From NCBI GenBank assembly GCA_012729335.1, contig JAAYDJ010000007.1:62001-126000 (forward strand): DNA of 64,000 nt, given 5' to 3'. A model generated the notes under the pieces. The model was not told the DNA's origin, made no database searches, and worked only from the letters and a program-made list of their open reading frames with translations. Shown one piece after another: positions 55,367 to 64,000 of this stretch. How positions within the stretch are numbered: position 1 is the first letter of the stretch; each line of letters starts with the position of its first letter. This DNA is from Bacteroidales bacterium. Lineage in GTDB: Bacteria > Bacteroidota > Bacteroidia > Bacteroidales > Prolixibacteraceae. Position numbers and translations under genes: made by a program.

Positions 55367-55983
55367 ACAAGGGATTTTTTAAGGATTTGTTTGATGTAGT
55401 TGGTGAGGATTTCGATGGCTTTCAGGTTAAGGCCACCCTGTGGAACGATGATGTCGGCGAAGTTTTTGGTGGGTTCGATGAATTGCATGTGGCTGGGGCG
55501 CACGGTTTTCTCATAGCGGTCGAGGACCATCTCCACATTGCGGCCCCTTTCCATGATATCGCGGCGGATGACCCTGGAGAGCCTCACATCAGAGGCACAG
55601 TCGACGAAGACCTTCACATCCATGAGGCGGCGGAGGCTTTCATCGGCAAGGCAAAGGATCCCCTCGACGATAAGCACATGACGGGGTTCAATACGTATGG
55701 TTTCGGCCTGACGGGTGCACGAGATAAACGAATAGGTGGGTTGTTCAATGGAGTGCCCTTCCTTCAGGGCCTTGATATGTTCGACCATCAGGGGAAATTC
55801 AATCGACTCGGGGTGATCGAAGTTCTTTTTCCTACGCTCTTCCAGGGACAGATGACTGTTGTCGTAGTAGTAGGCATCCTGATATAGGATGGCCACTTCC
55901 CCTTCGGTAAAGGATTCCGCAATTTTGTTGACCACAGTCGTTTTTCCTGACCCTGTACCTCCGGCGATTCCGATGATGAGCAT
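55363..55983 (-). CDS. udk: Uridine kinase
   Basis: Phosphorylates uridine and cytidine in pyrimidine salvage. At 206 residues it has the normal length. The P-loop is IGIAGGTGSGKTTVVN near 4-18, followed by ILYQDAYYYDN, FDHPESIEFPLM, LIVEGILCLADESLRRLMDVKVFVD and RRDIMERGRNVEMVL. It is convergent with murB and overlaps it by four bases. No terminator is visible between them. Confidence 0.96.
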   Translation of the reverse strand: MLIIGIAGGTGSGKTTVVNKIAESFTEGEVAILYQDAYYYDNSHLSLEERRKKNFDHPESIEFPLMVEHIKALKEGHSIEQPTYSFISCTRQAETIRIEPRHVLIVEGILCLADESLRRLMDVKVFVDCASDVRLSRVIRRDIMERGRNVEMVLDRYEKTVRPSHMQFIEPTKNFADIIVPQGGLNLKAIEILTNYIKQILKKSLV

Positions 55984-56051
55984 AACCTTAAGTCTTTTGT
56001 TAAAATCCGGGTAAAAGCTGACCCGGCCCGTTTATCCAGCTAAATTAGTTT

Positions 56052-56059
56052 TAATTTCG
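56052..56059 (+). promoter_or_regulatory. Promoter of the Dabb-manA-engB unit
   Basis: TAATTTCG, one base from TAnnTTTG, with TTTA at 56031-56034 at a 17-base spacing. It lies 39 bases before the ATG at 56099. Confidence 0.5.
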
Positions 56060-56098
56060 CACGAAAATAGTTGCTTTACCGAAATTTGAACAGAAATT

Positions 56099-56413
56099 AT
56101 GATCACTCACATTGTCCTCTTCAAACTCAATGAGATGTCACTCCCTGAGAGAGCTGCCGTAAGGCAGGAGTTGAAGCAGAAACTGGAAGCCCTGAAGGAG
56201 AGGGTGTCCGTGGTGGTTCAGCTCGACGTGCATGTCAATGAGCTCCATGAAGAAAAGAATTATGACCTGATGTTGTTTTCGCGGTTTCGTTCGGCAGAAG
56301 ATCTGGAGACTTACCGTGTCCATCCTGCCCACCAGGAGGTTGTAGCGCGGATAGCTCAGGTGGCTGCCTCCCGCGCCGCCATCGATTTTCATTCCGGAAA
56401 TAGAGAAAACTGA
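56099..56413 (+). CDS. Dabb-family (stress-responsive A/B barrel) protein
   Basis: Small dimeric alpha/beta-barrel protein, 104 residues, with MITHIVLFKLNE at the start and the conserved His near 4, DLMLFSRFRSAEDLETYRVHPAHQEV in the middle. The family includes plant stress proteins and some enzymes of aromatic metabolism, but most bacterial members have no defined role. It is seven bases before manA and likely cotranscribed. Confidence 0.87.
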   Translation: MITHIVLFKLNEMSLPERAAVRQELKQKLEALKERVSVVVQLDVHVNELHEEKNYDLMLFSRFRSAEDLETYRVHPAHQEVVARIAQVAASRAAIDFHSGNREN

Positions 56414-56420
56414 GATCAGC

Positions 56421-57404
56421 ATGAATACACTCTATCCCCTGAAATTCAGGCCGATGTTCCAGGAGCGCCTCTGGGGCGGCAACCGGATGCACAAAGTCCT
56501 GCACAAACCCTCCTGCCCGATGGAAAAATGCGGCGAGAGCTGGGAATTGTCGGCGGTAGGGGGGCACATTTCCAAGGTGTCTAACGGATTTCTGCAGGGA
56601 AATGACCTGCAGGAACTTGTGGAGATTTATATGGGTGACCTCGTCGGGGAGAAGGTCTATGAGAAGTACGGGCTCGAGTTTCCGCTTTTGATCAAGTTTA
56701 TCGATGCCGAAGACGATCTCTCGGTGCAGGTGCATCCTGGCGATGCGCTCTCACGGGAGCGTCATGCAGCTTATGGTAAGACCGAGATGTGGTATGTGGT
56801 GGATGCCGATCCGGGGGCACGTCTGATCTCCGGGTTTAACCAGGAGGTTGACCGGGAGAAATACCTGGAGTACCTCGGAAAGGGAGAAATCATGGATTTG
56901 CTGTTGTCGGAGGAGGTACATCCCGGCGATGTCTTTTTTATTCCGGCGGGGCGCGTGCATGCGATCGGCAAGGGAATTCTGGTGGCGGAGATCCAGCAGA
57001 CGTCTGACGTGACCTACAGGATCTTTGATTTTGACCGACGCGACAAAGACGGGAATCCCCGGGAACTGCACAACGATCTGGCCCTGGATGCCATCGATTT
57101 TTCATGGAAGGAGGGAAACAAAACCTCTTATGAGAGAACCTGGAACCGGCCGGTAAGGCTGGCCCACTGTCCCTGGTTCACCACCAATCTGCTGGAGTTG
57201 AATCAGCCTGTGGAGCGTGATTTTTCGCAAAAAGACACCTTTGTCATTTACATGGGCATCAGAGGGAACATGGAGCTGGTCTGGGACGGCGGGAAAGAGT
57301 GGATAGGTCAGGGGGAGACCGTTTTGGTGCCCGCGGTCCTGGAGGCTTTCCGGCTGGAACCCGTTTCGGGAGAAGCCCTCTGCCTTGAAGTGTATATCGA
57401 CTGA
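56421..57404 (+). CDS. manA: Mannose-6-phosphate isomerase, class I (ManA)
   Basis: Zinc enzyme that interconverts mannose 6-phosphate and fructose 6-phosphate, supplying GDP-mannose or using mannose. The 327-residue protein has zinc ligands in DLSVQVHPGDAL (Gln, His), GKTEMWYVVDADPG (Glu) and PAGRVHAIGKGI (His). FQERLWGGNRM opens the cupin domain and EIQQTSDVTYRIFDFDR is the conserved strand. Its short length, around 320, is typical of the Bacillus-type ManA rather than the 390-residue E. coli type. Confidence 0.95.
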   Translation: MNTLYPLKFRPMFQERLWGGNRMHKVLHKPSCPMEKCGESWELSAVGGHISKVSNGFLQGNDLQELVEIYMGDLVGEKVYEKYGLEFPLLIKFIDAEDDLSVQVHPGDALSRERHAAYGKTEMWYVVDADPGARLISGFNQEVDREKYLEYLGKGEIMDLLLSEEVHPGDVFFIPAGRVHAIGKGILVAEIQQTSDVTYRIFDFDRRDKDGNPRELHNDLALDAIDFSWKEGNKTSYERTWNRPVRLAHCPWFTTNLLELNQPVERDFSQKDTFVIYMGIRGNMELVWDGGKEWIGQGETVLVPAVLEAFRLEPVSGEALCLEVYID

Positions 57405-57436
57405 TTACCTTAGGTAGTCAGACCTATAATTACAAT

Positions 57437-58036
57437 ATGGAAATCAAGCAAGCCCGGTTTCTCGTCAGCAATTCAGATCCGGTCAGGTGCCCGCGCCCCG
57501 ACAAACCCGAATATGCCTTTATCGGGCGGTCGAACGTGGGCAAGAGTTCCCTGATCAACATGCTTACCAACAGCAAGTCGCTGGCCAAAACCTCCGAGAA
57601 GCCGGGAAAGACCAGGCTCATCAACCACTTTCTGATCAATGAGGAGTGGTATCTTGTCGATCTTCCGGGGTATGGCTATGCCAAGGTTCCCCTGACGGAG
57701 CGGCGCAAGTGGGAGAGTTCCTTCAGGCAGTATATCCTGGGGCGGACCAATCTCTGTTGTCTTTTTATCCTGATTGACATCCGCCATGCTCCGCTCGAAA
57801 CTGACCTTCAGTTTCTGGAGTGGGTGGGGGAGAGCCAGGTGCCCTTTGCGGTGGTGTTCACCAAGAGCGACAAACTGAAGCCGGTGGAGGTGGATCCGGC
57901 GGTGGCCCAATACCGGGAGGCCCTTGCGGAGCGTTTTGAACCCCTGCCGCCGGTTTTTGTGACCTCTTCCGCCTCTGGTTCCGGGAAAGAGGGGATCCTC
58001 GGATTCATCGGCCAGGTGAACAAAACCTGTAAATAG
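57437..58036 (+). CDS. engB: Ribosome biogenesis GTPase EngB (YsxC/YihA)
   Basis: Essential GTPase in 50S subunit assembly. The 199-residue protein has G1 GRSNVGKSSLIN, G2 Thr in KPGKTRLINHF, G3 DLPGYGYAKV, G4 TKSDK and G5 VTSSASGSGKEGI. It is 32 bases downstream of manA on the same strand. No promoter box is seen between them, so it is probably the third gene of that unit. Confidence 0.96.
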   Translation: MEIKQARFLVSNSDPVRCPRPDKPEYAFIGRSNVGKSSLINMLTNSKSLAKTSEKPGKTRLINHFLINEEWYLVDLPGYGYAKVPLTERRKWESSFRQYILGRTNLCCLFILIDIRHAPLETDLQFLEWVGESQVPFAVVFTKSDKLKPVEVDPAVAQYREALAERFEPLPPVFVTSSASGSGKEGILGFIGQVNKTCK

Positions 58037-58070
58037 CTGCCCCTACGTGGCTACTGTGTCGGTAAAGTTT

Positions 58071-58078
58071 TAAATTTG
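58071..58078 (+). promoter_or_regulatory. -7 promoter box of prs
   Basis: TAAATTTG, an exact match. An in-frame ATG at 58076 overlaps it and so cannot be used; the ATG at 58112 is supported. Confidence 0.65.
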
Positions 58079-58111
58079 CAACGTATTCTGATAGTCAATA
58101 AACTGCATACA

Positions 58112-59053
<942 letters not shown>

Positions 59054-59057
59054 GTGC

Positions 59058-59065
59058 TATCTTTG
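59058..59065 (+). promoter_or_regulatory. -7 promoter box of rplY
   Basis: TATCTTTG, an exact match, located only 5 bases after the prs stop; the leader to the rplY ATG is about 105 bases and could hold regulatory structure. Confidence 0.6.
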
Positions 59066-59176
59066 CACCGCTTTTTTCAAAAACGGCAGCCATCGCGGTT
59101 ATGCATGCTGTTTGTCCGGTCGCCCTGATGCGGCTGGAAGAACTGAGTACCATAATTAATTATTTAAAAGCGCATT

Positions 59177-59764
59177 ATGAAATCATTTGAGATTAACGGA
59201 AAGATCCGGGAAGTGACCGGAAAGAAAGATTCGAAGAAACTGAGAGGCGAGGAAATGGTGCCCTGCGTGATATACGGAGGCGAAACACCGGTTCATTTTA
59301 CGGCCCCTTTCAGCGAATTCCGCGGCCTGGTGTACACCCCTGAGGTGTTTGTGGTCAACCTGAATATTGAAGGGAAAACCTACCAGACCATCCTGCAGGA
59401 TACGCAATGGCATCCGGTGGAAGAGCAGCTGATGCACGCCGATTTTCTGGAGATCAGCGAAAAGAAACCCATTAAGATTGAGTTGCCCGTGGAGATTACC
59501 GGTACGGCCAAGGGGATCAAGACGGGGGGTAAACTGAAGGTGAACCTCCGCAAAATAAAGGTAAAAGGACTGGTGAAGAACCTTCCCGACACGGTAGTCG
59601 TGGATGTATCGCACCTCGACGTGGGACAAAGCATCAAGGTGAGCGAACTGAATATTGACGGCGTGGAGTTTCTGGCTTCCAAGTCGAGCGTGATTGCCAC
59701 CGTTTCGGTGACCAGGGCCTCGAGGGCTGCCGCCTCCGCTTCTGAGAAAAGCGGTAAGAAATAA
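59177..59764 (+). CDS. rplY: 50S ribosomal protein L25/general stress protein Ctc
   Basis: 5S rRNA-binding protein of the large subunit. The 195-residue protein is the long TL5/Ctc form. The N-terminal L25 domain (about 1-90) has IREVTGKKDSKKLRGEEMVPCVIYGGETPVHF, and the C-terminal beta domain has PVEITGTAKGIKTGGKLKV and VDVSHLDVGQSIKVSEL. The tail is Ala/Ser/Lys-rich, from about residue 180. It is followed by a structured spacer of 294 bases before pth. rplY and pth are neighbours in many bacteria. Confidence 0.95.
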   Translation: MKSFEINGKIREVTGKKDSKKLRGEEMVPCVIYGGETPVHFTAPFSEFRGLVYTPEVFVVNLNIEGKTYQTILQDTQWHPVEEQLMHADFLEISEKKPIKIELPVEITGTAKGIKTGGKLKVNLRKIKVKGLVKNLPDTVVVDVSHLDVGQSIKVSELNIDGVEFLASKSSVIATVSVTRASRAAASASEKSGKK

Positions 59765-60058
59765 TACAGACCCCGATAAGTGAAGCGGGCATGAATTAAT
59801 GCCCCATTCAGGTATCATGGGCGTGAAGAGCTGATGACGAACAGCTTCTCCAGGTAATTGAATTTCAATGCATTAACGGGCAAAATGACGTATGAAAGCC
59901 GCACGGTGCTCCGACCACATCAGGACATGGTTATTTGCCCCATGTGAAACGAAGTTCGGCGGAGCACCGCGGAGCCAATTCCATGGGCGTGAAGAGCCGT
60001 TATGTGCTTTATGTCGATATTTAACTGAAGAACAAAGCATTAAATAACAACTTTACCA
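59765..60058. other. Structured, gene-free spacer between rplY and pth
   Basis: 294 bases without a credible gene. A 16-base direct repeat, CATGGGCGTGAAGAGC, occurs at 59816-59831 and 59982-59997. Between the copies, CGGTGCTCCG near 59904-59913 pairs perfectly with CGGAGCACCG at 59960-59969, enclosing an inner ACATGG/CCATGT hairpin and CGAAGTTCG. TTAATGC near 59797 can pair with GCATTAA near 59870, and GAAGAGCTG with CAGCTTCTC forms a small hairpin just after the first repeat copy. This density of pairing suggests a folded RNA or a small transposon-like element; the identity is unknown. Confidence 0.45.
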
Positions 60059-60844
60059 ATGAAGTACCTGGTTGCCGGGTTGGGCAATATCGGAAAGGAA
60101 TACAACCATACCCGCCATAACATCGGCTTTGAGATATTGGACGCGCTGGCAAGTGCGTCCAATATTGTTTTTGAGGATCGTCGTTATGGATTTGTCTCCG
60201 AATACAAATACAAGGGGCGTACTTTTATCCTGCTGCGCCCCACGACTTATGTCAATTTGAGCGGAAGGGCGGTTAACTACTGGCTGAAGAAGGAAGATAT
60301 TCCCCTTTCGAATTTGCTGGTGATCTGTGACGATCTGGCGCTTCCCTTCGGAACAGTCAGGTTGAAGTCCAGGGGGAGCGACGGTGGACACAACGGCCTC
60401 CGGAACATCAATGAGGTACTGGGTACTGACGGATATGCGCGCCTGCGCTTCGGCATCGGCGATAATTTTCACAAGGGATACCAGGTCGATTATGTGCTTG
60501 GGAAGTGGAGCCGCGAAGAGGAGAAGGAACTGCCCTTTCTTGTGGAGGAGAGCATCACCGTGATCAGGAATTTCGGAACCATCGGTGTGGACCGGGCCAT
60601 GAACCTATGCAATACCAGGAAGAAGGAGATCCCGGAGAACCCTAAAGCCACCCCGAAGGTGAAGGTTCCCGGGGCGATGAAGGCCCCCGGGAAGGGCAAG
60701 GAGTCTGAGAAGGGGAATTTTGCGGAGAAGGACATAACCCCTTCGGGTGGCGGGAAGTCTGCGTTATCGGGCGACCCTGCTTTGCCTGATTCCGGGGGGC
60801 AGTCAACATCCGGAGCTTCCGGAGTGCAGAACGGGAACGTCTGA
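60059..60844 (+). CDS. pth: Peptidyl-tRNA hydrolase with long C-terminal extension
   Basis: Frees tRNA from peptidyl-tRNA dropped by the ribosome. The core, about residues 1-188, is complete: VAGLGNIGKEYNHTRHNIGFEIL with the catalytic His near 20, RPTTYVNLSGRAV, CDDLALPFG with Asp, and GSDGGHNGLRNI with the conserved Asn. Then about 70 residues of Lys-, Pro-, Gly- and Ser-rich sequence follow, with no domain I recognise; this is unusual because Pth is normally 185-200 residues. The extension uses the same strand and has no frameshift; a stop read-through is not needed. It is followed by hslR after 26 bases. Confidence 0.92.
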   Translation: MKYLVAGLGNIGKEYNHTRHNIGFEILDALASASNIVFEDRRYGFVSEYKYKGRTFILLRPTTYVNLSGRAVNYWLKKEDIPLSNLLVICDDLALPFGTVRLKSRGSDGGHNGLRNINEVLGTDGYARLRFGIGDNFHKGYQVDYVLGKWSREEEKELPFLVEESITVIRNFGTIGVDRAMNLCNTRKKEIPENPKATPKVKVPGAMKAPGKGKESEKGNFAEKDITPSGGGKSALSGDPALPDSGGQSTSGASGVQNGNV

Positions 60845-60870
60845 GCTGAAAAGAATCAAAACGGGACAGG

Positions 60871-61248
60871 ATGGAAACACCACGCATAGACAAATGGCTT
60901 TGGTCGGTCAGGTTGTTTAAAACCAGGACGATTGCCGCTGAGGCATGCCATAAGGGGCATATTATGATCGACGGTCTTCCCGTGAAGGCTTCGAGGGTAG
61001 TGAAGCCCGGCGATGTGGTACAGGTCAGGCGTGCCCCCATCTGGAGGAGTTACAAAGCCCTGGGCAGTCCGCCCAGCCGGGTAGGTGCCAAAGAGGTGGA
61101 GAAATTTGTCACCGATGTCACCCCAGCCGAAGAACTGGCACAACTCGAAATGCACAAGCTTGGCCAGTGGATCACCCGCGACCCGGGTGCAGGCCGTCCT
61201 ACGAAAAAAGACCGCCGTGATCTGCTGGACTTCTTTTCCCCGGAATAA
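60871..61248 (+). CDS. hslR: S4-domain RNA-binding protein (Hsp15/HslR-like)
   Basis: Binds stalled 50S subunits that still hold tRNA, helping ribosome rescue. The 125-residue protein has the S4 domain at the start, RIDKWLWSVRLFKTRTIAAEACHKGHIMIDG (about 5-35), then VKPGDVVQVRR. The C-terminal tail DPGAGRPTKKDRRDLLDFF is typical of the family. Its place next to pth is informative, as both work on stalled or aborted translation. Confidence 0.91.
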   Translation: METPRIDKWLWSVRLFKTRTIAAEACHKGHIMIDGLPVKASRVVKPGDVVQVRRAPIWRSYKALGSPPSRVGAKEVEKFVTDVTPAEELAQLEMHKLGQWITRDPGAGRPTKKDRRDLLDFFSPE

Positions 61249-61283
61249 ATGAGATGACAACCTTATCCTGGTAATTTTATAAC

Positions 61284-61709
61284 TTGAGAATAGAATCTCC
61301 TCTGATCTTGTTTGACGGATTCTGTCACCTGTGCGACCGGAGTGTCAGCTTTGTGATCAGAAGGGACCGCAAGCGCCTTTTCAGGTATGTGGCATTGCAG
61401 TCGGAAGCCGGGGAGTTGCTACGTGACCGGTTGCCTCTTCCTCCCGGAACGGATTCAGTGGTTCTGGTGGAGAAGGGGGTGGTGTACACCGAATCGGAGG
61501 CTGCACTGAGAATCGCCGCAAGGTTACCTTTTCCCTGGTCGCTGGCGGTGATTTTCCGGATGGTACCCCGTTTTATACGTGACATGTTTTACCGGTGGAT
61601 CGCCGTCCACAGGTACACATGGTTCGGGAGAAGAGGTTACTGCCGGATTCCTGCGCGGGAAGAACGTGAACGCTTCCTGACCATTGAGGAACTTCGTGAT
61701 CTCCTTTAA
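61284..61709 (+). CDS. DCC1-like thiol-disulfide oxidoreductase family protein (DUF393)
   Basis: Thioredoxin-fold protein of unknown partner, 141 residues. The DCC motif is PLILFDGFCHLCDRSVSFVI near 6-25, with a CHLC pair that resembles CxxC. RKRLFRYVALQSEAG and YTESEAALRIAARL follow, then RRGYCRIP near the end. No ATG precedes the motif in frame; the first possible start is TTG at 61284, and a stop lies at 61272. The motif begins so close to the start that an internal ATG is excluded. It may be the last gene of the pth-hslR unit. Confidence 0.85.
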   Translation: MRIESPLILFDGFCHLCDRSVSFVIRRDRKRLFRYVALQSEAGELLRDRLPLPPGTDSVVLVEKGVVYTESEAALRIAARLPFPWSLAVIFRMVPRFIRDMFYRWIAVHRYTWFGRRGYCRIPAREERERFLTIEELRDLL

Positions 61710-61770
61710 TCTTACAGTGATTTCCCTGTGCCGGGTTGCTTAGCCTGGCCTGCCATAAGGCGGTGACCGT

Positions 61771-62613
61771 TTATTTGTTGGTTTTAAAGTCTTTGACCAG
61801 GGCTTCGGTCATCCAGTTGGCCAGGGCCTGGCGGTTATCGGCACTGACAATGCGCTGCTGGTCACGGCTGTGGTGGATGTTGCCCAGTTCAATGTAGACC
61901 GACACGGGGAGGCTGTTGGCAACCACATAAAGGTTGCGGTCTGAAACCGTCCCCTTGTATCCCCGGTTGGGCTGGTGCCTGCGGTATTTCTCTTCAAAGG
62001 TCTCTTTCATGATGCGGGCCGTCTTCTGCCCGGTTTTACTCCGGTGATCGTGGTAGAAAAAGACGTCGATGTTTTTATTCTTTGACCGGGCATCGACATG
62101 CACGGAGATCATTCTCTGGAATTTCCCCTTATGGTTTCTGCTGAGTTTGTTGATTGCGCCGGTACGCTGTCTGAGCCGCTGGACCTGGTTCAGGGGAATG
62201 GCCAAATCAGGTGTGCAGACCTCGTCCTTGTCGGCTTTCAGGTATTGATCGTCCCTGATCCCGTCGTTCGGATCCCTGATGATGAAATAGACCGTGGCCC
62301 CCTGTTCGATCAGATTCCGCCCCAGCCTGAGAATCACATCATAGGCATATTCATCCTCACACAGGGTATGGCCCCCATATTTACCCATGGCCCCCGGATC
62401 GGGTCCCCCGTGCCCCGATTTGAGAAAGTAGACCGCTCCGGCAAGCGTGTTGCTCTTAATGGTGACCTGCTGGTATTTAGGGCCGAAGATCTTAAAGGTT
62501 TTCGTGGTCTGGGACATGGCTCCCAGGTTAAAGGAAACGACACATGCCACCACAAGCCACAGACTCATACTTAATCCCCACACATGGGCCCTCATATGAA
62601 TCAACCCTTTCAT
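61771..62613 (-). CDS. N-acetylmuramoyl-L-alanine amidase (Amidase_3)
   Basis: Zinc amidase that splits the peptide from MurNAc in peptidoglycan, probably in daughter-cell separation. From the ATG at 62613 the protein has 280 residues with a signal peptide (VWGLSMSLWLVVACVVSF). The Amidase_3 zinc ligands are visible: KSGHGGPDPGA (His), LCEDEYAYDV (Glu), ISVHVDAR (His), and the catalytic Glu in VYIELGNI near the end. The next in-frame ATG, at 62595, is also a good start. FtsE at 48085 could regulate such amidases through EnvC-like factors, but that is inference. Confidence 0.88.
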   Translation of the reverse strand: MKGLIHMRAHVWGLSMSLWLVVACVVSFNLGAMSQTTKTFKIFGPKYQQVTIKSNTLAGAVYFLKSGHGGPDPGAMGKYGGHTLCEDEYAYDVILRLGRNLIEQGATVYFIIRDPNDGIRDDQYLKADKDEVCTPDLAIPLNQVQRLRQRTGAINKLSRNHKGKFQRMISVHVDARSKNKNIDVFFYHDHRSKTGQKTARIMKETFEEKYRRHQPNRGYKGTVSDRNLYVVANSLPVSVYIELGNIHHSRDQQRIVSADNRQALANWMTEALVKDFKTNK

Positions 62614-62668
62614 GAAGTTGCTGATGGGTATGGTCAGGATATGGAACATATTATAAAAAACGTCATTT

Positions 62669-62702
62669 TTTGACAAAATAGTTTTTGGGTTTCATAAATT
62701 TG
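62669..62702 (+). promoter_or_regulatory. Promoter of lnt
   Basis: TTTG at 62669-62672, 22 bases, then TAAATTTG at 62695-62702, both consensus elements. The leader is about 160 bases to the ATG at 62866. Confidence 0.6.
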
Positions 62703-62865
62703 CGCTCCAGTGCCATTTTCTTTCACTCCTCAGGTGTTGATAACCTGACCGGTTCATAGAAACAGACGTTGCCGGAAGGTGGGAAATGGTGCTGAAATTT
62801 CCTGACGTTGCCGGGTAATATGCATAAAGTCAGGCAAATATGGTTAATTAACACCAAGGATTCAA

Positions 62866-64000
62866 ATGAAAAGGCCCGTTCGGTTGGTTTTATCGGTTTT
62901 ATCGGGGGTGATGTTGAGTTTGCCCTGGCTGGGTTTTCCGGGGTGGCTGCTTTTTGCTGCTCTTCTGCCGCTGCTTGCCCTTGACGATTTTTTTATCAGG
63001 GAGAAACAGAATTACGGCAGTGTCTCCTTCTGGGGGCATGCTTTTCTGTCCTTTCTGGTTTGGAACGGACTGACGACCTGGTGGATCCTGCATGCCACCC
63101 CCGCCGGGGCTTTTGTGGCCATCTTTCTCAACAGTTTCCTGATGTCCATGGTGTTCTGGCTGGCCCACCTGGCCCGCAGAAATGCCGGCGGCGGCACGGG
63201 TTACCTGGCTTATCCCCTGTTCTGGATAGCCTTTGAATATGCCCATTTCCACTGGGATATCGAGTGGCCCTGGCTGACCCTGGGAAATGGCTTTGCCGGA
63301 AATGTGGAACTGATACAGTGGTATGAGTATACCGGTGTGCTGGGAGGAACCCTCTGGGTCTGGCTGGTCTCCCTGCTCCTTTTCGTGGTTCTGAAATCTC
63401 TCGCGGGAGGTGAATCCAACCGGAGAATGCGGGCGAACAGCCTCCTCCTTATTCTGCTGCTGGTGATTCCCTTCGGCTGGTCCCTGGTGCGTTACCATCA
63501 TTTTGAGGAGCAGGGGGAGGTACGCAAAGTCCTCCTGGTTCAACCCAATATAGATCCCTATACCGAGTCCCACGAGGAGGGAGCCGTCAACGACAAACTG
63601 ATGAAGTTTATGCGGATCACAAGGACGCACGTTACCCCCGGACTGGATTATATTGTCGGGCCGGAGACGGTTTTCGAGCAGCAGTGGGATGAATCGCGGC
63701 TTCATAACTACCAGGCTTTCCGTCAGTTGCAGGAACTGACCTCCCTGGGTGACAGCAGCGCCCTGATCATCGGTGCCTCCACGTTCCGGATTTATGGGGA
63801 GAATGACCAGGTGCCGGCTACCGCCCGGCGATCGGCCGACGGATTGGTCTATGATGTCTACAATTCCGCGATATACACCGATGCTTCCGGTGGTTATCAG
63901 GTGTATCACAAATCGATACTGGTGGCAGGGGTAGAGAAGATGCCTTTCCGGAGATACCTGGGATTTCTCAACCGTTACATCATCAATCTGGGGGGGACTA
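62866..64000 (+). CDS. lnt: Apolipoprotein N-acyltransferase, 3' end cut by window edge
   Basis: Adds the third acyl chain to the N-terminal Cys of lipoproteins in the inner membrane. I translated the frame from the ATG at 62866; it stays open to the window end, giving about 378 residues, so roughly the C-terminal third of the nitrilase domain is missing. The N-terminal part (about 1-215) has several membrane segments and the family motif IEWPWLTLGNGF. The nitrilase domain starts VRKVLLVQPNIDPYTESHEEG, with the catalytic Glu in IVGPETVFEQQWDE and the Lys in QVYHKSILVAGVEKMPF. The catalytic Cys should lie beyond the window. Substrates include the lipoproteins in this window. Confidence 0.94.
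   Translation, partial: MKRPVRLVLSVLSGVMLSLPWLGFPGWLLFAALLPLLALDDFFIREKQNYGSVSFWGHAFLSFLVWNGLTTWWILHATPAGAFVAIFLNSFLMSMVFWLAHLARRNAGGGTGYLAYPLFWIAFEYAHFHWDIEWPWLTLGNGFAGNVELIQWYEYTGVLGGTLWVWLVSLLLFVVLKSLAGGESNRRMRANSLLLILLLVIPFGWSLVRYHHFEEQGEVRKVLLVQPNIDPYTESHEEGAVNDKLMKFMRITRTHVTPGLDYIVGPETVFEQQWDESRLHNYQAFRQLQELTSLGDSSALIIGASTFRIYGENDQVPATARRSADGLVYDVYNSAIYTDASGGYQVYHKSILVAGVEKMPFRRYLGFLNRYIINLGGT

Noticed and set aside
59765-60058. tRNA gene
   Set aside because: Pairing arms do not make a cloverleaf, and no TTCGA-type T-loop with matching acceptor stem is present.

Overview
The window is chromosomal DNA from a member of the Bacteroidota, most likely order Bacteroidales. The evidence is a SusC/SusD pair, a short sigma-70 of the Bacteroidota type without region 1.1, GTP-dependent PEP carboxykinase, a malic enzyme fused to a phosphotransacetylase-like domain, FtsE without FtsX beside it, and at least fifteen copies of the Bacteroidota promoter box TAnnTTTG (or a one-base variant) just upstream of genes. 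Flavodiiron protein, thiol peroxidase and Hdr-type redox proteins suggest an anaerobic or microaerophilic life. Genus cannot be told from the sequence. I found no rRNA, tRNA, CRISPR array, insertion sequence or prophage.

Layout: 1-8162 holds a partial galactose mutarotase, an epimerase, pckG, xerD, aroQ, pyk and lolA. 8253-11693 has a hexamer satellite, ftsK and tpx. 11851-19813 has an orphan susC-susD pair and the histidine-catabolism genes hutI and ftcD. 19952-24406 has a Tat-exported GH5 enzyme, a lipoprotein, a patatin and a cysteine-desulfurase-like PLP enzyme. 24407-29664 has a repeat-rich spacer, htpG, rpoD and an HtrA protease. 29665-32203 has dapF and a NarL-type two-component pair. 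32241-37519 is a five-gene Hdr-like electron-transfer operon. 37716-47881 has maeB, a LOG-family gene, gyrB and an outer-membrane barrel/TPR pair. 48019-55983 has ftsE, a GH140-like enzyme, fprA, mltG, a glycosyltransferase, murB and udk. 56052-64000 has Dabb-manA-engB, prs, rplY, pth-hslR-DCC, an amidase and a partial lnt.

The most unusual system is the Hdr-like operon: soluble HdrC, HdrB, a short FAD-binding HdrA, a second small HdrC, then one 652-residue protein that fuses an HdrE-like membrane domain to HdrC- and HdrB-like modules. The order resembles the sulfur-oxidising sHdr cluster (C1-B1-A-hyp-C2-B2), but the last position is taken by a membrane protein that could connect to the quinone pool. 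There are no methanogenesis genes and no lipoate-binding protein in view, so the physiological substrate is unknown.

A second notable pattern is a family of intergenic satellites. A degenerate heptamer (GAYTYMA, or its complement TKRARTC) occurs between hutI and ftcD, inside the hdr operon, beside lolA and upstream of htpG, with decayed traces at two more sites. Hexamer arrays lie between ftsK and lolA and after the GH140-like gene, and a 24-bp minisatellite separates fprA from mltG. Several long open frames run through these arrays or through promoter boxes, so start codons were placed downstream of the promoters.
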